Assembly: GCF_000173735.1 (NCBI RefSeq)
Contig: NZ_ACCB01000004.1
Span: 84,370 to 148,369 of the forward strand
Length of the DNA stretch: 64,000 bases
From: Yersinia aldovae ATCC 35236
GTDB lineage: Bacteria > Pseudomonadota > Gammaproteobacteria > Enterobacterales > Enterobacteriaceae
Direction: 5' to 3'
Of the stretch, positions 41,393 through 52,986 are shown piece after piece (position 1 is the stretch's first letter; each line of letters starts with the position of its first letter). The notes under the pieces were generated by a model. The model had not been told where the DNA came from and did no database searches. It saw only the letters and a program-made list of their open reading frames with translations. The position numbers and the translations under genes are program-made.

Positions 41393-41923
41393 TTACTTAT
41401 TCTTCGCACGTTCGAAAGATGCCACAATCTCGGCTTTAGCGGCGGCGGCATCTGCCCAACCGTCAACTTTCACCCATTTGCCTTTTTCCAGATCTTTGTA
41501 ATGCTCAAAGAAATGTGTGATCTGTGCTTTCAGTAATTCAGACAGATCGTTCACATCTTTAATGTGATCGTATTCTTTGGACAGTTTACTGTGTGGAACG
41601 GCAACCAGCTTGGCATCTTCACCCGCTTCGTCGGTCATTTTCAACACACCAACCGGGCGGCAGCGAATAACGGAGCCAGGCTGCAACGGATACGGTGTTG
41701 GTACCAGCACATCAACCGGGTCGCCATCTAAGGACAACGTGTGGTTGATGTAACCGTAGTTGCATGGGTAGAACATGGCAGTTGACATAAAGCGGTCGAC
41801 AAACAGACAGCCGGTTTCTTTATCGATTTCGTATTTTATCGGATCGGCGTTAGCGGGGATTTCGATAACCACATAAATATCTTCTGGCAGGTCTTTACCT
41901 GCGGGGACGTTGTTCAAGCTCAT
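41393..41923 (-). CDS. ppa: Inorganic pyrophosphatase
   Basis: Family I soluble pyrophosphatase; hydrolyses pyrophosphate from nucleotide polymerisation and is essential. 176 aa, as in E. coli. Signature DGDPVDVLV with metal-binding Asp residues near 66-71; other conserved residues in YEIDKETG and KDVNDL. AAAGGA precedes the ATG. A TATAAT-like -10 lies at 41964-41969 on the minus strand, but its -35 is poor. Confidence 0.97.
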   Translation of the reverse strand: MSLNNVPAGKDLPEDIYVVIEIPANADPIKYEIDKETGCLFVDRFMSTAMFYPCNYGYINHTLSLDGDPVDVLVPTPYPLQPGSVIRCRPVGVLKMTDEAGEDAKLVAVPHSKLSKEYDHIKDVNDLSELLKAQITHFFEHYKDLEKGKWVKVDGWADAAAAKAEIVASFERAKNK

Positions 41924-42080
41924 GTCGGTTTCCTTTTATCAAACCAGAAATGGAGTGTTAGCTATTATAGCCAACTCGATTTGAAAGTACTCCCATTTTT
42001 CGGGCGCTTCCCGGTATGGGGCGCTATTTCCGCCAGGGGGGATTTGCCAGTGGTAGAATAGCGCTCTCAATTCGCCACAT

Positions 42081-42107
42081 AAAAAAACAGCGGCTTGCGG
42101 CCACTGT
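42081..42107 (-). terminator. Intrinsic terminator after fbp
   Basis: On the minus strand CAGTGGC and GCCGCTG form the stem, followed by a U7 run (A run at 42081-42087 on the plus strand). Confidence 0.8.
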
Positions 42108-42144
42108 CCTGTGTATTACTCTGCCACTGTTAGGTTAGTATGAG

Positions 42145-43158
42145 TTAGCTGGCTTCTTCATCCGGGAATTTGGCAATAAAGCCTTCCGCGTCTTCAACCA
42201 TAGATTGGGTTCCGACGAAGAACGGTGCGCGCTGGTGCAGTTTTTCTGGCACGATATCCAGAATGCGATTTACCCCGTCAGTGGCTTTCCCGCCCGCTTG
42301 TTCTGCTAAAAATGCCATCGGGTTGCATTCGTACAGTAAGCGCAGCTTTCCTTGCGGATGGCTGGCAGTACTTGGGTAAATATAAATACCACCTTTCAAC
42401 AGGTTACGATGGAAGTCTGCAACCAATGAACCAATATAGCGCGAGGTATAAGGGCGCTTGGTGGCTTCATCTTGCTCCTGACAATATTTGATGTATTTCT
42501 TCACGCCTAACGGGAATTTAATGTAATTCCCTTCGTTGATGGAATACATGCAACCGGTTGCGGGATAGCGAACTTTTTCATGGGATAAACAGAAGACACC
42601 CAGTGACGGATCGTAGGTAAAGGCATGGACACCGTAACCTGTGGTATAAACCAACATGGTTGAAGAGCCATAGACGACGTACCCTGCGGCAACTTGTTTG
42701 GTTCCCGGTTGCAGGAAGTCAGCTTCGGTAATCGGTGTGCCAAATGGGGTGATTCGACGATAAATTGAGAAAATAGTCCCGACGGACACATTCACATCGA
42801 TATTTGAAGAACCATCCAGTGGGTCCATCAGAACCACATACTTAGCATTTTCTGCCCGCCCGCCATCAAAGATAACAATGTTATCCTCTTCTTCTGAGGC
42901 GATACCGGCAACTTCGCCGCGCGCTTTCAATGCGGCTTTCAATTTTTCATTGGCGAACAGATCCAGCTTCATCTGATCCTCGCCCTGAATATTGGAAACA
43001 CCACTGGCACCTAAAATATCAACCAGACCGGCTTTGTTGATATCGCGATGAATGATCTTTGCGCCAAGTTTGATTGCTGATAGTAATGAAGTTAATTCGC
43101 CAGTGGCGTGAGAGAAGTCTTGCTGTTTCTCGACGATGAATTCGCCTAACGTTTTCAT
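42145..43158 (-). CDS. fbp: Fructose-1,6-bisphosphatase class I
   Basis: Gluconeogenic phosphatase giving fructose 6-phosphate; Mg-dependent and AMP-inhibited in E. coli. 337 aa (E. coli 332). Metal-site motif [16 protein letters not shown] is near residues 114-129 and GIASEEED supplies further ligands; C-terminal [15 protein letters not shown] is conserved. Start set at [12 protein letters not shown] (43158); the upstream in-frame extension to 43299 is not conserved. Divergent from mpl. Confidence 0.97.
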   Translation of the reverse strand: MKTLGEFIVEKQQDFSHATGELTSLLSAIKLGAKIIHRDINKAGLVDILGASGVSNIQGEDQMKLDLFANEKLKAALKARGEVAGIASEEEDNIVIFDGGRAENAKYVVLMDPLDGSSNIDVNVSVGTIFSIYRRITPFGTPITEADFLQPGTKQVAAGYVVYGSSTMLVYTTGYGVHAFTYDPSLGVFCLSHEKVRYPATGCMYSINEGNYIKFPLGVKKYIKYCQEQDEATKRPYTSRYIGSLVADFHRNLLKGGIYIYPSTASHPQGKLRLLYECNPMAFLAEQAGGKATDGVNRILDIVPEKLHQRAPFFVGTQSMVEDAEGFIAKFPDEEAS

Positions 43159-43327
43159 GACACAATCCCTGAATCTACGGTTAAATATCGAGTTAATAAC
43201 AAACAACGCATCTGATGGCAGCAGTGTAGCCCAAAGGTAAGAATGATTCATAGGCAATTCCATTTCTTCTCTCTGTTCTGAGCGGTAGAATGGTGACAAA
43301 CTCGAAGCTTATTAATACGGAAAATTT

Positions 43328-44713
43328 ATGCGCATTCACATATTAGGTATCTGCGGCACTTTTATGGGCGGCTTGGCGATGCTTGCCCGCTCTTTAGGGC
43401 ATCAAGTGACCGGAGCGGATGCTAACGTGTATCCACCGATGAGCACATTGCTAGAAAATCAAGGGATTGAGTTGATTCAGGGATACGACCCCACTCAATT
43501 GGAACCCGTACCTGATTTAGTGATTATTGGTAATGCCATGACCCGCGGTAACCCTTGTGTCGAAGCGGTTTTGGAGCGAGGGATTCCCTATGTTTCCGGC
43601 CCACAGTGGCTACATGACTATGTGCTGCCAGAGCGTTGGGTATTGGCTGTTGCGGGGACTCACGGTAAAACCACCACTGCGGGGATGTTGACCTGGATTC
43701 TGGAAGCCTGTGGTTATGAACCCGGTTTTGTCATTGGCGGCGTACCGGGCAATTTCGATGTTTCAGCGCGTTTAGGCAATAGCCCATTCTTTGTTATTGA
43801 AGCAGATGAATATGATTGCGCCTTCTTTGATAAGCGCTCTAAATTTGTTCACTACAGCCCAAGAACGCTGATAATGAATAACCTTGAGTTCGATCATGCG
43901 GATATTTTTGATGATCTTAAGGCAATCCAGAAGCAATTCCATCATCTGGTACGTCTGGTGCCGGGCAAAGGCAAAATTATCGTACCGGATAATGACAATC
44001 CTCTGAAACAAGTGATGGCGATGGGCTGCTGGAGTGAACAAGAGCTGGTGGGTGAAACAGGCAGCTGGTTTGCACGTAAAGTTGCGGTGGATGCCAGTGT
44101 CTTTGAAGTGTTCCTCGACAATGAATTAGTGGGCGAGGTCAGTTGGTCATTGGTGGGTGAGCATAATATGCATAACGGTTTGATGGCCATTGCTGCTGCC
44201 CGTCATGTGGGTGTGCTACCGGCAGATGCTTGTCGGGCACTGGGGGATTTTATTAATGCCCGTCGCCGTTTGGAATTACGCGGTGAAGCTCATGGTGTCA
44301 CGGTTTATGATGATTTTGCCCATCATCCTACGGCAATTCTTGCGACATTGGCGGCGCTGCGCAGTAAAGTCGGCGGAACTGCACGTATTTTGGCGGTACT
44401 CGAGCCACGCTCTAACACCATGAAATTAGGGTTGTGCAAGAATGAGTTAGCACCATCGCTAGGCCGTGCAGATGAAGTCTTCCTGTTCCAGCCGCAGCAT
44501 ATCCCGTGGCAGGTGGTAGAGGTGGCAGAAGCCTGTATTCAACCAGCCCATTGGAGTGCAGATATCGATACATTAGTCGATATGATTACCAAGACGGCAT
44601 TGCCGGGTGATCATATTCTCGTGATGAGTAATGGCGGTTTTGGCGGTATTCATGACAAGCTTTTAACGGCCTTGAGCAAGAAAGCAGAGCAAGACCTTCA
44701 ATCGCAGGATTAA
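43328..44713 (+). CDS. mpl: UDP-MurNAc:tripeptide (L-Ala-gamma-D-Glu-meso-DAP) ligase
   Basis: Murein recycling ligase that joins the recovered tripeptide to UDP-MurNAc. 461 aa (E. coli 457). Mur ligase layout: N-terminal Rossmann domain (HILGICGTFMGGLAMLAR), central ATPase with P-loop GTHGKTTTAGM near 111-121, EADEYDCAFFDKR, and C-terminal domain with RSNTMKLG. The ribosome-binding site is weak. fbp lies divergently upstream, as in E. coli. Confidence 0.96.
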   Translation: MRIHILGICGTFMGGLAMLARSLGHQVTGADANVYPPMSTLLENQGIELIQGYDPTQLEPVPDLVIIGNAMTRGNPCVEAVLERGIPYVSGPQWLHDYVLPERWVLAVAGTHGKTTTAGMLTWILEACGYEPGFVIGGVPGNFDVSARLGNSPFFVIEADEYDCAFFDKRSKFVHYSPRTLIMNNLEFDHADIFDDLKAIQKQFHHLVRLVPGKGKIIVPDNDNPLKQVMAMGCWSEQELVGETGSWFARKVAVDASVFEVFLDNELVGEVSWSLVGEHNMHNGLMAIAAARHVGVLPADACRALGDFINARRRLELRGEAHGVTVYDDFAHHPTAILATLAALRSKVGGTARILAVLEPRSNTMKLGLCKNELAPSLGRADEVFLFQPQHIPWQVVEVAEACIQPAHWSADIDTLVDMITKTALPGDHILVMSNGGFGGIHDKLLTALSKKAEQDLQSQD

Positions 44714-44721
44714 TTCGGACA

Positions 44722-44744
44722 AAAAATCCCCCGCATGGCGGGGG
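44722..44744 (-). terminator. Hairpin with a minus-strand U tract, 3' of mpl
   Basis: CCCCCGC (44728-44734) pairs with GCGGGGG (44738-44744) around ATG. The A6 run at 44721-44726 makes it a good terminator for leftward transcription; rightward it has no U tract. The nearest minus-strand gene, yhcN, ends more than 200 bp away and has its own hairpin. Confidence 0.6.
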
Positions 44745-44904
44745 TAAAAGGTTCGTCAGACACGACGACGAGGGATTATTCGGTCAGTAAATCGAGTGGT
44801 TGGATAGGCACTGTGTTCAATCGAATCGGCTATAAATAACTATTTAGTTTTTATTTTCAACAGACTGAACACATTACCCTACACAAATTATCGATATTGA
44901 AAGT

Positions 44905-44930
44905 ATGCCCCAGCGGATGGGGCATTTACT
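44905..44930. terminator. Terminator hairpin after yhcN
   Basis: ATGCCCCA (44905-44912) pairs perfectly with TGGGGCAT (44918-44925). Flanks are moderately T-rich on both strands. It lies 20 bp beyond the yhcN stop. Confidence 0.6.
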
Positions 44931-44950
44931 TTTCACTTTTACGCTCGATC

Positions 44951-45214
44951 TTATTTGTAGATCTTGGCAGTGGCATGCCAGTTATTCTCTTCACGAACTT
45001 CGATCACTTTGTAAGCTTTAGCACCCATCGCATCTGCTTTATCAGACAGCGCCTGACTGATATCGGATGGTGCGCCGTTAATCCCACTGACAGTAATCGT
45101 ACCCATTGGTTGTAGGTTAGCAGCTTGATTGTCATTGATGGAATCTGCTGCAAAAACGCCAAATGACAGTGCAGATAGAATGCTCATGGTTGCGATGGTA
45201 GTTTTAATTTTCAT
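44951..45214 (-). CDS. yhcN: Periplasmic DUF1471 stress protein YhcN
   Basis: 87 aa, the same length as E. coli YhcN, which is linked to peroxide and acid (cytoplasmic pH) stress responses. Signal peptide ending FGVFA-ADSIND, then the DUF1471 domain with MGTITVSGINGAPSD and the C-terminal NNWHATAKIYK. In E. coli it is downstream of argR, as here. A strong CRP-type site lies 40 bp before its start. Confidence 0.9.
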   Translation of the reverse strand: MKIKTTIATMSILSALSFGVFAADSINDNQAANLQPMGTITVSGINGAPSDISQALSDKADAMGAKAYKVIEVREENNWHATAKIYK

Positions 45215-45253
45215 TTTATTGCCTCTATTTATTATTTATCACTTTATGGTAAG

Positions 45254-45269
45254 TGTGATTTACATCACG
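45254..45269 (-). promoter_or_regulatory. CRP-type binding site upstream of yhcN
   Basis: TGTGA-TTTACA-TCACG matches the CRP consensus TGTGA(N6)TCACA in nine of ten positions. The distance to the yhcN start codon is about 40 bp. Whether it activates or represses is not evident. Confidence 0.65.
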
Positions 45270-45579
45270 GAAATGAGTATACATCTAGTAACTGTAAATA
45301 TTAATAGCTAACTAATAATAGTTAAGGTCACTTTATTGCCCGTTACTACTTTTTAAGAACTAAAAGGAATAAAAAACGGCTAAAAAATGATGCTATAAGG
45401 TAAAAAATGAGTTTTTTCATTAGGATAGGGATTTTTAACTAAAAGTGCGAAAGCTGGGGGGCAATTTGACCCATTATGGAGAAAAAGCAGTGTTATCTGA
45501 TGTGTTAAGACTGAAAGGGGCGTGGAATTGGCTGTAATAAGGAACGGAACTGGATTAATTCGCTGGCTTCATCAATGTA

Positions 45580-45612
45580 ATGCGGCACAGTAGGCCGCAT
45601 CTATTGTTTTTA
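45580..45612 (+). terminator. Hairpin between the argR 3' end and the yhcN upstream region
   Basis: ATGCGGC (45580-45586) pairs with GCCGCAT (45594-45600), followed by CTATTGTTTTT on the plus strand. On the minus strand, the side needed for argR, no U tract follows. No plus-strand gene precedes it. The rest of 45215-45628 shows no gene. Confidence 0.4.
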
Positions 45613-45628
45613 TCTATGTAAGAGGCAA

Positions 45629-46102
<474 letters not shown>

Positions 46103-46147
46103 TTATGCCTTGAACAGTCAATAGTGAATAGGATTATTATGCATATA

Positions 46148-46165
46148 AATGAATTTTTATTCAAC
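46148..46165 (-). promoter_or_regulatory. ARG box upstream of argR
   Basis: AATGAATTTTTATTCAAC fits the consensus WNTGAATWWWWATTCANW with a perfect core. ARG boxes usually come in pairs 3 bp apart; the adjacent positions on either side match only weakly. Confidence 0.8.
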
Positions 46166-47497
<1,332 letters not shown>

Positions 47498-47540
47498 GCC
47501 CTAATATAGGGGCTAAAGTTGCCCCTAAGGTAACACTATC

Positions 47541-47573
47541 AACCGCCGTTACATGCTATCGGCGGTTTTTTTA
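47541..47573 (+). terminator. Intrinsic terminator after mdh
   Basis: AACCGCCG (47541-47548) pairs with CGGCGGTT (47560-47567) followed by T5. Its T run overlaps the stop codon of the convergent sfsB. Confidence 0.85.
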
Positions 47574-47846
47574 TCCCTGCGTAGTAACCGGGCGTATCCT
47601 TACTTTACGATCAAGAAGAATCCCTGTTTTCGGATCGTAATAGCGTGTTGGCCAAATTTCGGCGGGGTGAATTTCCAGATACTCAGCAATCAGCCATTCT
47701 CCTTTTGGCCAGGGGCGAGTCAAGGCATTAGCAAGCGTTGATGAACTTAACCCTGCGTCTCTGGACAGTGCCGCCAGAGTCGTACCTCTTTTACGTAGTG
47801 CAGCAATGATGTCGGCTGGGTGCCAATCTGATTTCCTTAAAATCAT
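47571..47846 (-). CDS. sfsB: Ner-like transcriptional regulator SfsB (Nlp)
   Basis: Small helix-turn-helix protein related to phage Mu Ner; E. coli SfsB (92 aa) raises maltose-gene expression in strains lacking CRP. 91 aa here. Conserved: DWHPADIIAALRKRGTTLAA, LSSSTLANALTRPWPKGEW (recognition helix region), IHPAEIWPTRYYD. In E. coli it lies beside ispB; here two Mu-type DNA-binding genes lie between them. Divergent promoter region 47847-48030. Confidence 0.9.
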   Translation of the reverse strand: MILRKSDWHPADIIAALRKRGTTLAALSRDAGLSSSTLANALTRPWPKGEWLIAEYLEIHPAEIWPTRYYDPKTGILLDRKVRIRPVTTQG

Positions 47847-48030
47847 CTTTAATCCTTTTTTTTTCCTAAGCTGCTGGCGTGTTAGTGATATAAATAACGG
47901 TACATCGTTAATCGTACTGTGAACAGAAAGTAACCATTTAGAAAGATCATAGCATTTATTTTCCCAAAAATTTTAAATGTTTTCTAAATATTCCTTTTTT
48001 GTGTCACGGCGCATATTAGGAAGCAACACC

Positions 48031-48374
48031 ATGAAAAAGAGTGGTTTGCCGCTAAGGAATTGGCAGGTCTTGAGGGGCTACCATCATCACCGCAAGGTAT
48101 AAATCTCATGGCAAAACGTGAGGGATGGGAGCAACGACGGCGTCGGGGAGTTCAGGGGAAGGCGGTTGAATATCATATTGAAAGCCTCCCAGCCACGATA
48201 CTGGGGTCATTACAACTCAGAGAAGAGCCCGCTCAGTATACGACGAGGCAAGATCCTCTCGCGGTCTGGGTCGAAGCTTACTATCGCTTTACGGAAGACG
48301 AGCGGGAACAGATCCTAAGTTTTATTTTTCGTGAAGGTGCAAGAAGTTTGATTGAGCTGCTGACAAAGGATTAG
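48031..48374 (+). pseudogene. Mu-type DNA-binding domain protein, frameshifted at the start
   Basis: Paralogue of the gene at 48435. ATG at 48031, with AGGA 10 nt upstream, is followed by only five A before GAGTGG; the paralogue has six. With five, the ATG frame ends after 23 codons, while the conserved protein (KEWFAAKELAGLEGLPSSPQG, REGWEQRRRRGVQGKAVEYH) continues in another frame to 48374. The domain resembles the N-terminal winged helix of MuA and Mu repressor. It could be a pseudogene, a slippage-controlled gene, a sequencing error, or start at TTG 48060 without the first part of the domain. Confidence 0.7.
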
Positions 48375-48434
48375 CGTTCCTGCCTGCGCAATGCAATCGG
48401 GGCTTGCTGTACAACTCATGGAGCGAGTGTATAT

Positions 48435-48776
48435 ATGAAAAAAGAATGGATCACAGCGGTTGAATTAGTTGGTATCGCAGGGTTGCCGTATAGTCCGGCA
48501 GGCGTGAACGGCCGAGCCAGAAAGGAAGGGTGGGAGCGCAGACGTAAAACCGGCGTACAGGGAAAGGCGGTGGAATATTCAATTGAAGGTCTGCCACCCG
48601 ATGTACTGAATGTTTTACGCTTGCAAGAAACTACGGCGGAATATACGTTGCCGCGACAAGATCCCTTAGCCGTATGGATTGAGGCTTATAATCAACTCAC
48701 CGATGCCGAACGTTCCCAAGTCGTTGCATTCTTGCTCCGGGAAGGGGTCGGTACATTGATAAAGCGGTTAGTCTAA
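48435..48776 (+). CDS. Small protein with Mu-type (MuA/repressor N-terminal) DNA-binding domain
   Basis: 113 aa, no named homologue. Residues 4-55 (EWITAVELVGIAGLPYSPAG, then KEGWERRRKTGVQGKAVEYS) match the winged-helix domain shared by MuA transposase and the Mu c repressor. The rest (QDPLAVWIEAYNQLTDAERS to the end) is a helical region conserved in the frameshifted neighbour. There is no transposase catalytic domain, so a regulator is more likely. Intact: six A after ATG. It lies on the strand opposite sfsB, with the frameshifted paralogue between. Confidence 0.8.
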   Translation: MKKEWITAVELVGIAGLPYSPAGVNGRARKEGWERRRKTGVQGKAVEYSIEGLPPDVLNVLRLQETTAEYTLPRQDPLAVWIEAYNQLTDAERSQVVAFLLREGVGTLIKRLV

Positions 48777-48789
48777 TACCTGAAAAGAT

Positions 48790-48818
48790 AAACCCGGGCG
48801 GTAAAACACGGGTTTCTT
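48790..48818 (+). terminator. Hairpin after the Mu-type gene pair
   Basis: AAACCCG (48790-48796) pairs with CGGGTTT (48809-48815), with a 12-nt loop and weak U tract (CTTAA). Confidence 0.45.
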
Positions 48819-48857
48819 AATGATCTCTATTTTTTCTTAATAGCTTCGATTGCTTTC

Positions 48858-49829
48858 TTAAAAATCGCGTTGTACTGCAATATGTGCTAGCCCTTCCAGA
48901 GCCTGGCGATATTCGTTTTCAGGAAGAATCTGTAATGCAGCAATGGCTTTGTCTGCTTCTTCCTCGGCGCGTTGGCGGGTGTAGTCCAGCGAGCCACACT
49001 GTTGCATTGCCGCCAAAACCGGCTCAAGCAGATGGCGACCATTACCTTGTTCAATCGCTTGTCGGATCATTAGTGCCTGTTCTGATGTTCCGTTATGCAT
49101 CGCGTGCAGGAGAGGCAGGGTTGGCTTACCTTCATTAAGGTCATCACCGGTATTTTTACCGAGTGTGGTGCCATCAGAGCTGTAATCAAGTAAGTCATCA
49201 ATAAGCTGGAAAGCGGTGCCCAGATAACGACCATAATTCTGTAGCGCCAGCTCCTGTTCTTCGCTGGCCTCCGCTAACACAGCGGCAGATTGGGCAGCGG
49301 CTTCGAACAAGCGGGCGGTTTTACTGTAAATCACCTGCATGTAGTTTTCTTCAGTGATATCCGGGTTATTGCAGTTCATCAACTGCAAGACTTCACCTTC
49401 AGCAATCACGTTGGTTGCCGCAGACATCAGTGTCAAAACGCGCAGTGATTCAAGGCCCGTCATCATCTGGAATGCGCGGGTATAGATGTAGTCGCCAACC
49501 AAAACACTGGCGGCATTGCCGAATGCGGCATTGGCAGTGGCTTTGCCACGGCGCATATCAGACTCATCGACCACATCATCATGTAGCAAGGTGGCTGTAT
49601 GGATAAACTCAATCAATGCTGCAACAGTGATATGCTTGCTGCCTTTATAGTGCAGCGCACGGGCGACCAAAACGGCAATCATTGGGCGAATGCGTTTCCC
49701 GCCGCCACTGATAATGTAATGGCCCAGTTGATTGATAAGAACGACATCAGAATTCAACTGGTCGAGAATTGTTGCGTTTACAGCCGCCATATCTGGCGCG
49801 GTTAACTCGATAATCTTTTCTAGGTTCAT
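48858..49829 (-). CDS. ispB: Octaprenyl diphosphate synthase
   Basis: Trans-prenyltransferase that makes the C40 side chain of ubiquinone and menaquinone; essential in E. coli. 323 aa, the same length. Aspartate-rich motifs: LLHDDVVDESDMRRG (first DDxxD) and LIDDLLDY (second). Divergent from rplU as in E. coli. Confidence 0.97.
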   Translation of the reverse strand: MNLEKIIELTAPDMAAVNATILDQLNSDVVLINQLGHYIISGGGKRIRPMIAVLVARALHYKGSKHITVAALIEFIHTATLLHDDVVDESDMRRGKATANAAFGNAASVLVGDYIYTRAFQMMTGLESLRVLTLMSAATNVIAEGEVLQLMNCNNPDITEENYMQVIYSKTARLFEAAAQSAAVLAEASEEQELALQNYGRYLGTAFQLIDDLLDYSSDGTTLGKNTGDDLNEGKPTLPLLHAMHNGTSEQALMIRQAIEQGNGRHLLEPVLAAMQQCGSLDYTRQRAEEEADKAIAALQILPENEYRQALEGLAHIAVQRDF

Positions 49830-49986
49830 TGTTATATTCAGCTGTTTTTCTCTTTAACTGCGATGAGATTACCGCTCACATTATTACATGGCGCTCCCTG
49901 AGACCATGATTGTACTTGAAAAATACACCAAATAAATCACATGTAAGAAACTGTGCTTTTTTTCTTCTTTTGGATTGATTATATAC

Positions 49987-50015
49987 TTGTCATTCACAAC
50001 ATTTTTGCGTAGAAT
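49987..50015 (+). promoter_or_regulatory. Sigma-70 promoter of the rplU operon
   Basis: TTGTCA (49987-49992) and TAGAAT (50010-50015) separated by 17 bp, then a GC-rich TCGCGCCC, suiting growth-rate control. Confidence 0.8.
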
Positions 50016-50088
50016 TCGCGCCCTATTGTGAATATTTATAGTGCGCTCTGGACTACAAAAGTTGAGTGCACGGAAAGCGGAGTTTTAT

Positions 50089-50400
50089 ATGTACGCGGTT
50101 TTCCAAAGTGGTGGTAAACAACACCGAGTAAGCGAAGGTCAAACCATTCGCTTGGAAAAGCTGGACATCGCAACTGGTGAAGCTGTTGAGTTTGACCAAG
50201 TTCTGATGATTGCTAACGGTGAAGAAATCAATATCGGCGCTCCTTTAGTCGTCGGTGGCGTGGTTAAGGCTGAAGTAGTTGCTCACGGTCGTGGCGAGAA
50301 GATTAAGATTGTTAAATTCCGTCGTCGTAAGCATTACCGTAAGCAGCAAGGTCATCGTCAGTGGTTCACTGATGTCAAAATCACTGGCATCAGCGCTTAA
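50089..50400 (+). CDS. rplU: 50S ribosomal protein L21
   Basis: 103 aa, as in E. coli; binds 23S rRNA near L20. Begins [18 protein letters not shown] and contains the signature [16 protein letters not shown]. Start at 50089 preceded by GCGGAG; the frame is open from 50041 but that part is not conserved. First gene of rplU-rpmA-yhbE-obgE. Confidence 0.98.
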   Translation: MYAVFQSGGKQHRVSEGQTIRLEKLDIATGEAVEFDQVLMIANGEEINIGAPLVVGGVVKAEVVAHGRGEKIKIVKFRRRKHYRKQQGHRQWFTDVKITGISA

Positions 50401-50419
50401 GTTTTAGGAGAGCGGATAA

Positions 50420-50677
<258 letters not shown>

Positions 50678-50703
50678 GTTTTTCGCGTCCTGCAAATAGA
50701 TGT

Positions 50704-50734
50704 AAGCCCTGCAATTTCGTTGCGGGGCTTTTTA
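50704..50734 (+). terminator. Intrinsic terminator or attenuator after rpmA
   Basis: AAGCCCTGCAA (50704-50714) pairs with TTGCGGGGCTT (50720-50730) and is followed by TTT. yhbE begins 27 bp later, so partial read-through is likely and would set the ratio of r-proteins to ObgE. Confidence 0.8.
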
Positions 50735-50760
50735 CATTTCTGGGTTAACCCGGGTAAAAA

Positions 50761-51732
50761 ATGGATACGAAACAGCAGGCGGGTTTAGGTATTTTCCTGG
50801 CACTGACCACTGCCGTATTCTGGGGTGCTTTGCCGATCGCAATGAAGCAAGTGCTTGAAGTCATGGAGCCTTTTACCATTGTCTGGTATCGCTTCATGAT
50901 GGCGGCTATCGGCCTGGGGATTATTCTTGCTTCGCGTCGTCAGTTACCTTCTCTGAAACTATTTCGCCAACGTCGCTGGCTGGTATTACTGATAGTTGCG
51001 ACCTGTGGCTTGCTGGGGAATTTTATCTTCTTCAGCTCATCTTTGCAGTATCTTAGTCCGACGACATCTCAGGTCATAGGGCAGCTTTCACCTGTCGGTA
51101 TGATGGTTGCCAGTGTATTGATTCTGAAAGAGCGGATGCGTATCACCCAGGTTGTTGGTGCGGGTATGCTGATTTGTGGTCTGTTGTTATTTTTTAACGC
51201 CAGCCTACATGAAATTTTTACCCGCCTGACTGACTATACCCTTGGCGTCGCATTGGGTGTCTGTGCGGCGGTGGTCTGGGTAAGCTATGGTGTGGCCCAG
51301 AAAGTGCTGTTAAGGCGCATGGCATCGCAACAAATCCTATTATTGCTGTATACTTTATGTGCAATTGCATTGTTCCCATTGGCGAAGCCCGCCGTCATTT
51401 TTCAGTTAAATGGGTGGCAGTTCGCCTGTTTGCTGTTTTGTGGTGTCAATACCCTGGTAGGTTATGGTGCGTTGGCTGAGGCTATGGCGCGCTGGCAGGC
51501 CGCGCAGGTAAGCGCACTCGTCACTCTGACGCCGCTGTTTACCCTGTTTTTTTCAATTTTATTGGCGCTGGCCTGGCCGGATATGTTTGTTGCACCGTCC
51601 CTCAATCTTGTGGGATATGCAGGCGCATTCGTGGTGGTGGCAGGTGCAATGTTTTCCGCAATTGGTCATCGTTGGTGGCCACGTCGGACAGAAATAAACC
51701 GGGTTGCTCCGAAAACGCAGCTCGGTGAATGA
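50761..51732 (+). CDS. yhbE: EamA-family drug/metabolite transporter YhbE
   Basis: Inner-membrane protein of the DMT superfamily with ten predicted helices in two EamA repeats (about residues 10-140 and 160-300). 323 aa (E. coli 321). Substrate unknown. No strong ribosome-binding site precedes the ATG, which directly follows an A run. Between rpmA and obgE as in E. coli. Confidence 0.9.
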   Translation: MDTKQQAGLGIFLALTTAVFWGALPIAMKQVLEVMEPFTIVWYRFMMAAIGLGIILASRRQLPSLKLFRQRRWLVLLIVATCGLLGNFIFFSSSLQYLSPTTSQVIGQLSPVGMMVASVLILKERMRITQVVGAGMLICGLLLFFNASLHEIFTRLTDYTLGVALGVCAAVVWVSYGVAQKVLLRRMASQQILLLLYTLCAIALFPLAKPAVIFQLNGWQFACLLFCGVNTLVGYGALAEAMARWQAAQVSALVTLTPLFTLFFSILLALAWPDMFVAPSLNLVGYAGAFVVVAGAMFSAIGHRWWPRRTEINRVAPKTQLGE

Positions 51733-51748
51733 TTTACGGAGAAAGTAA

Positions 51749-52921
<1,173 letters not shown>

Positions 52922-52944
52922 GTTCCCGGTTATTGTGTGTGAGA

Positions 52945-52978
52945 AGGGCTGCCATTTATTTGTGGTGGCCCTTTTTTA
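52945..52978 (+). terminator. Intrinsic terminator after obgE
   Basis: GGGC-TG-CCA and TGG-TG-GCCC form an interrupted stem (52946-52971) followed by T6. It also lies just beyond the pmrB stop on the other strand. Confidence 0.75.
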
Positions 52979-52986
52979 TTAATAAC

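Noticed and set aside
42170..42491. Plus-strand ORFs opposite fbp
   Set aside because: They are shadows of the conserved fbp coding strand.
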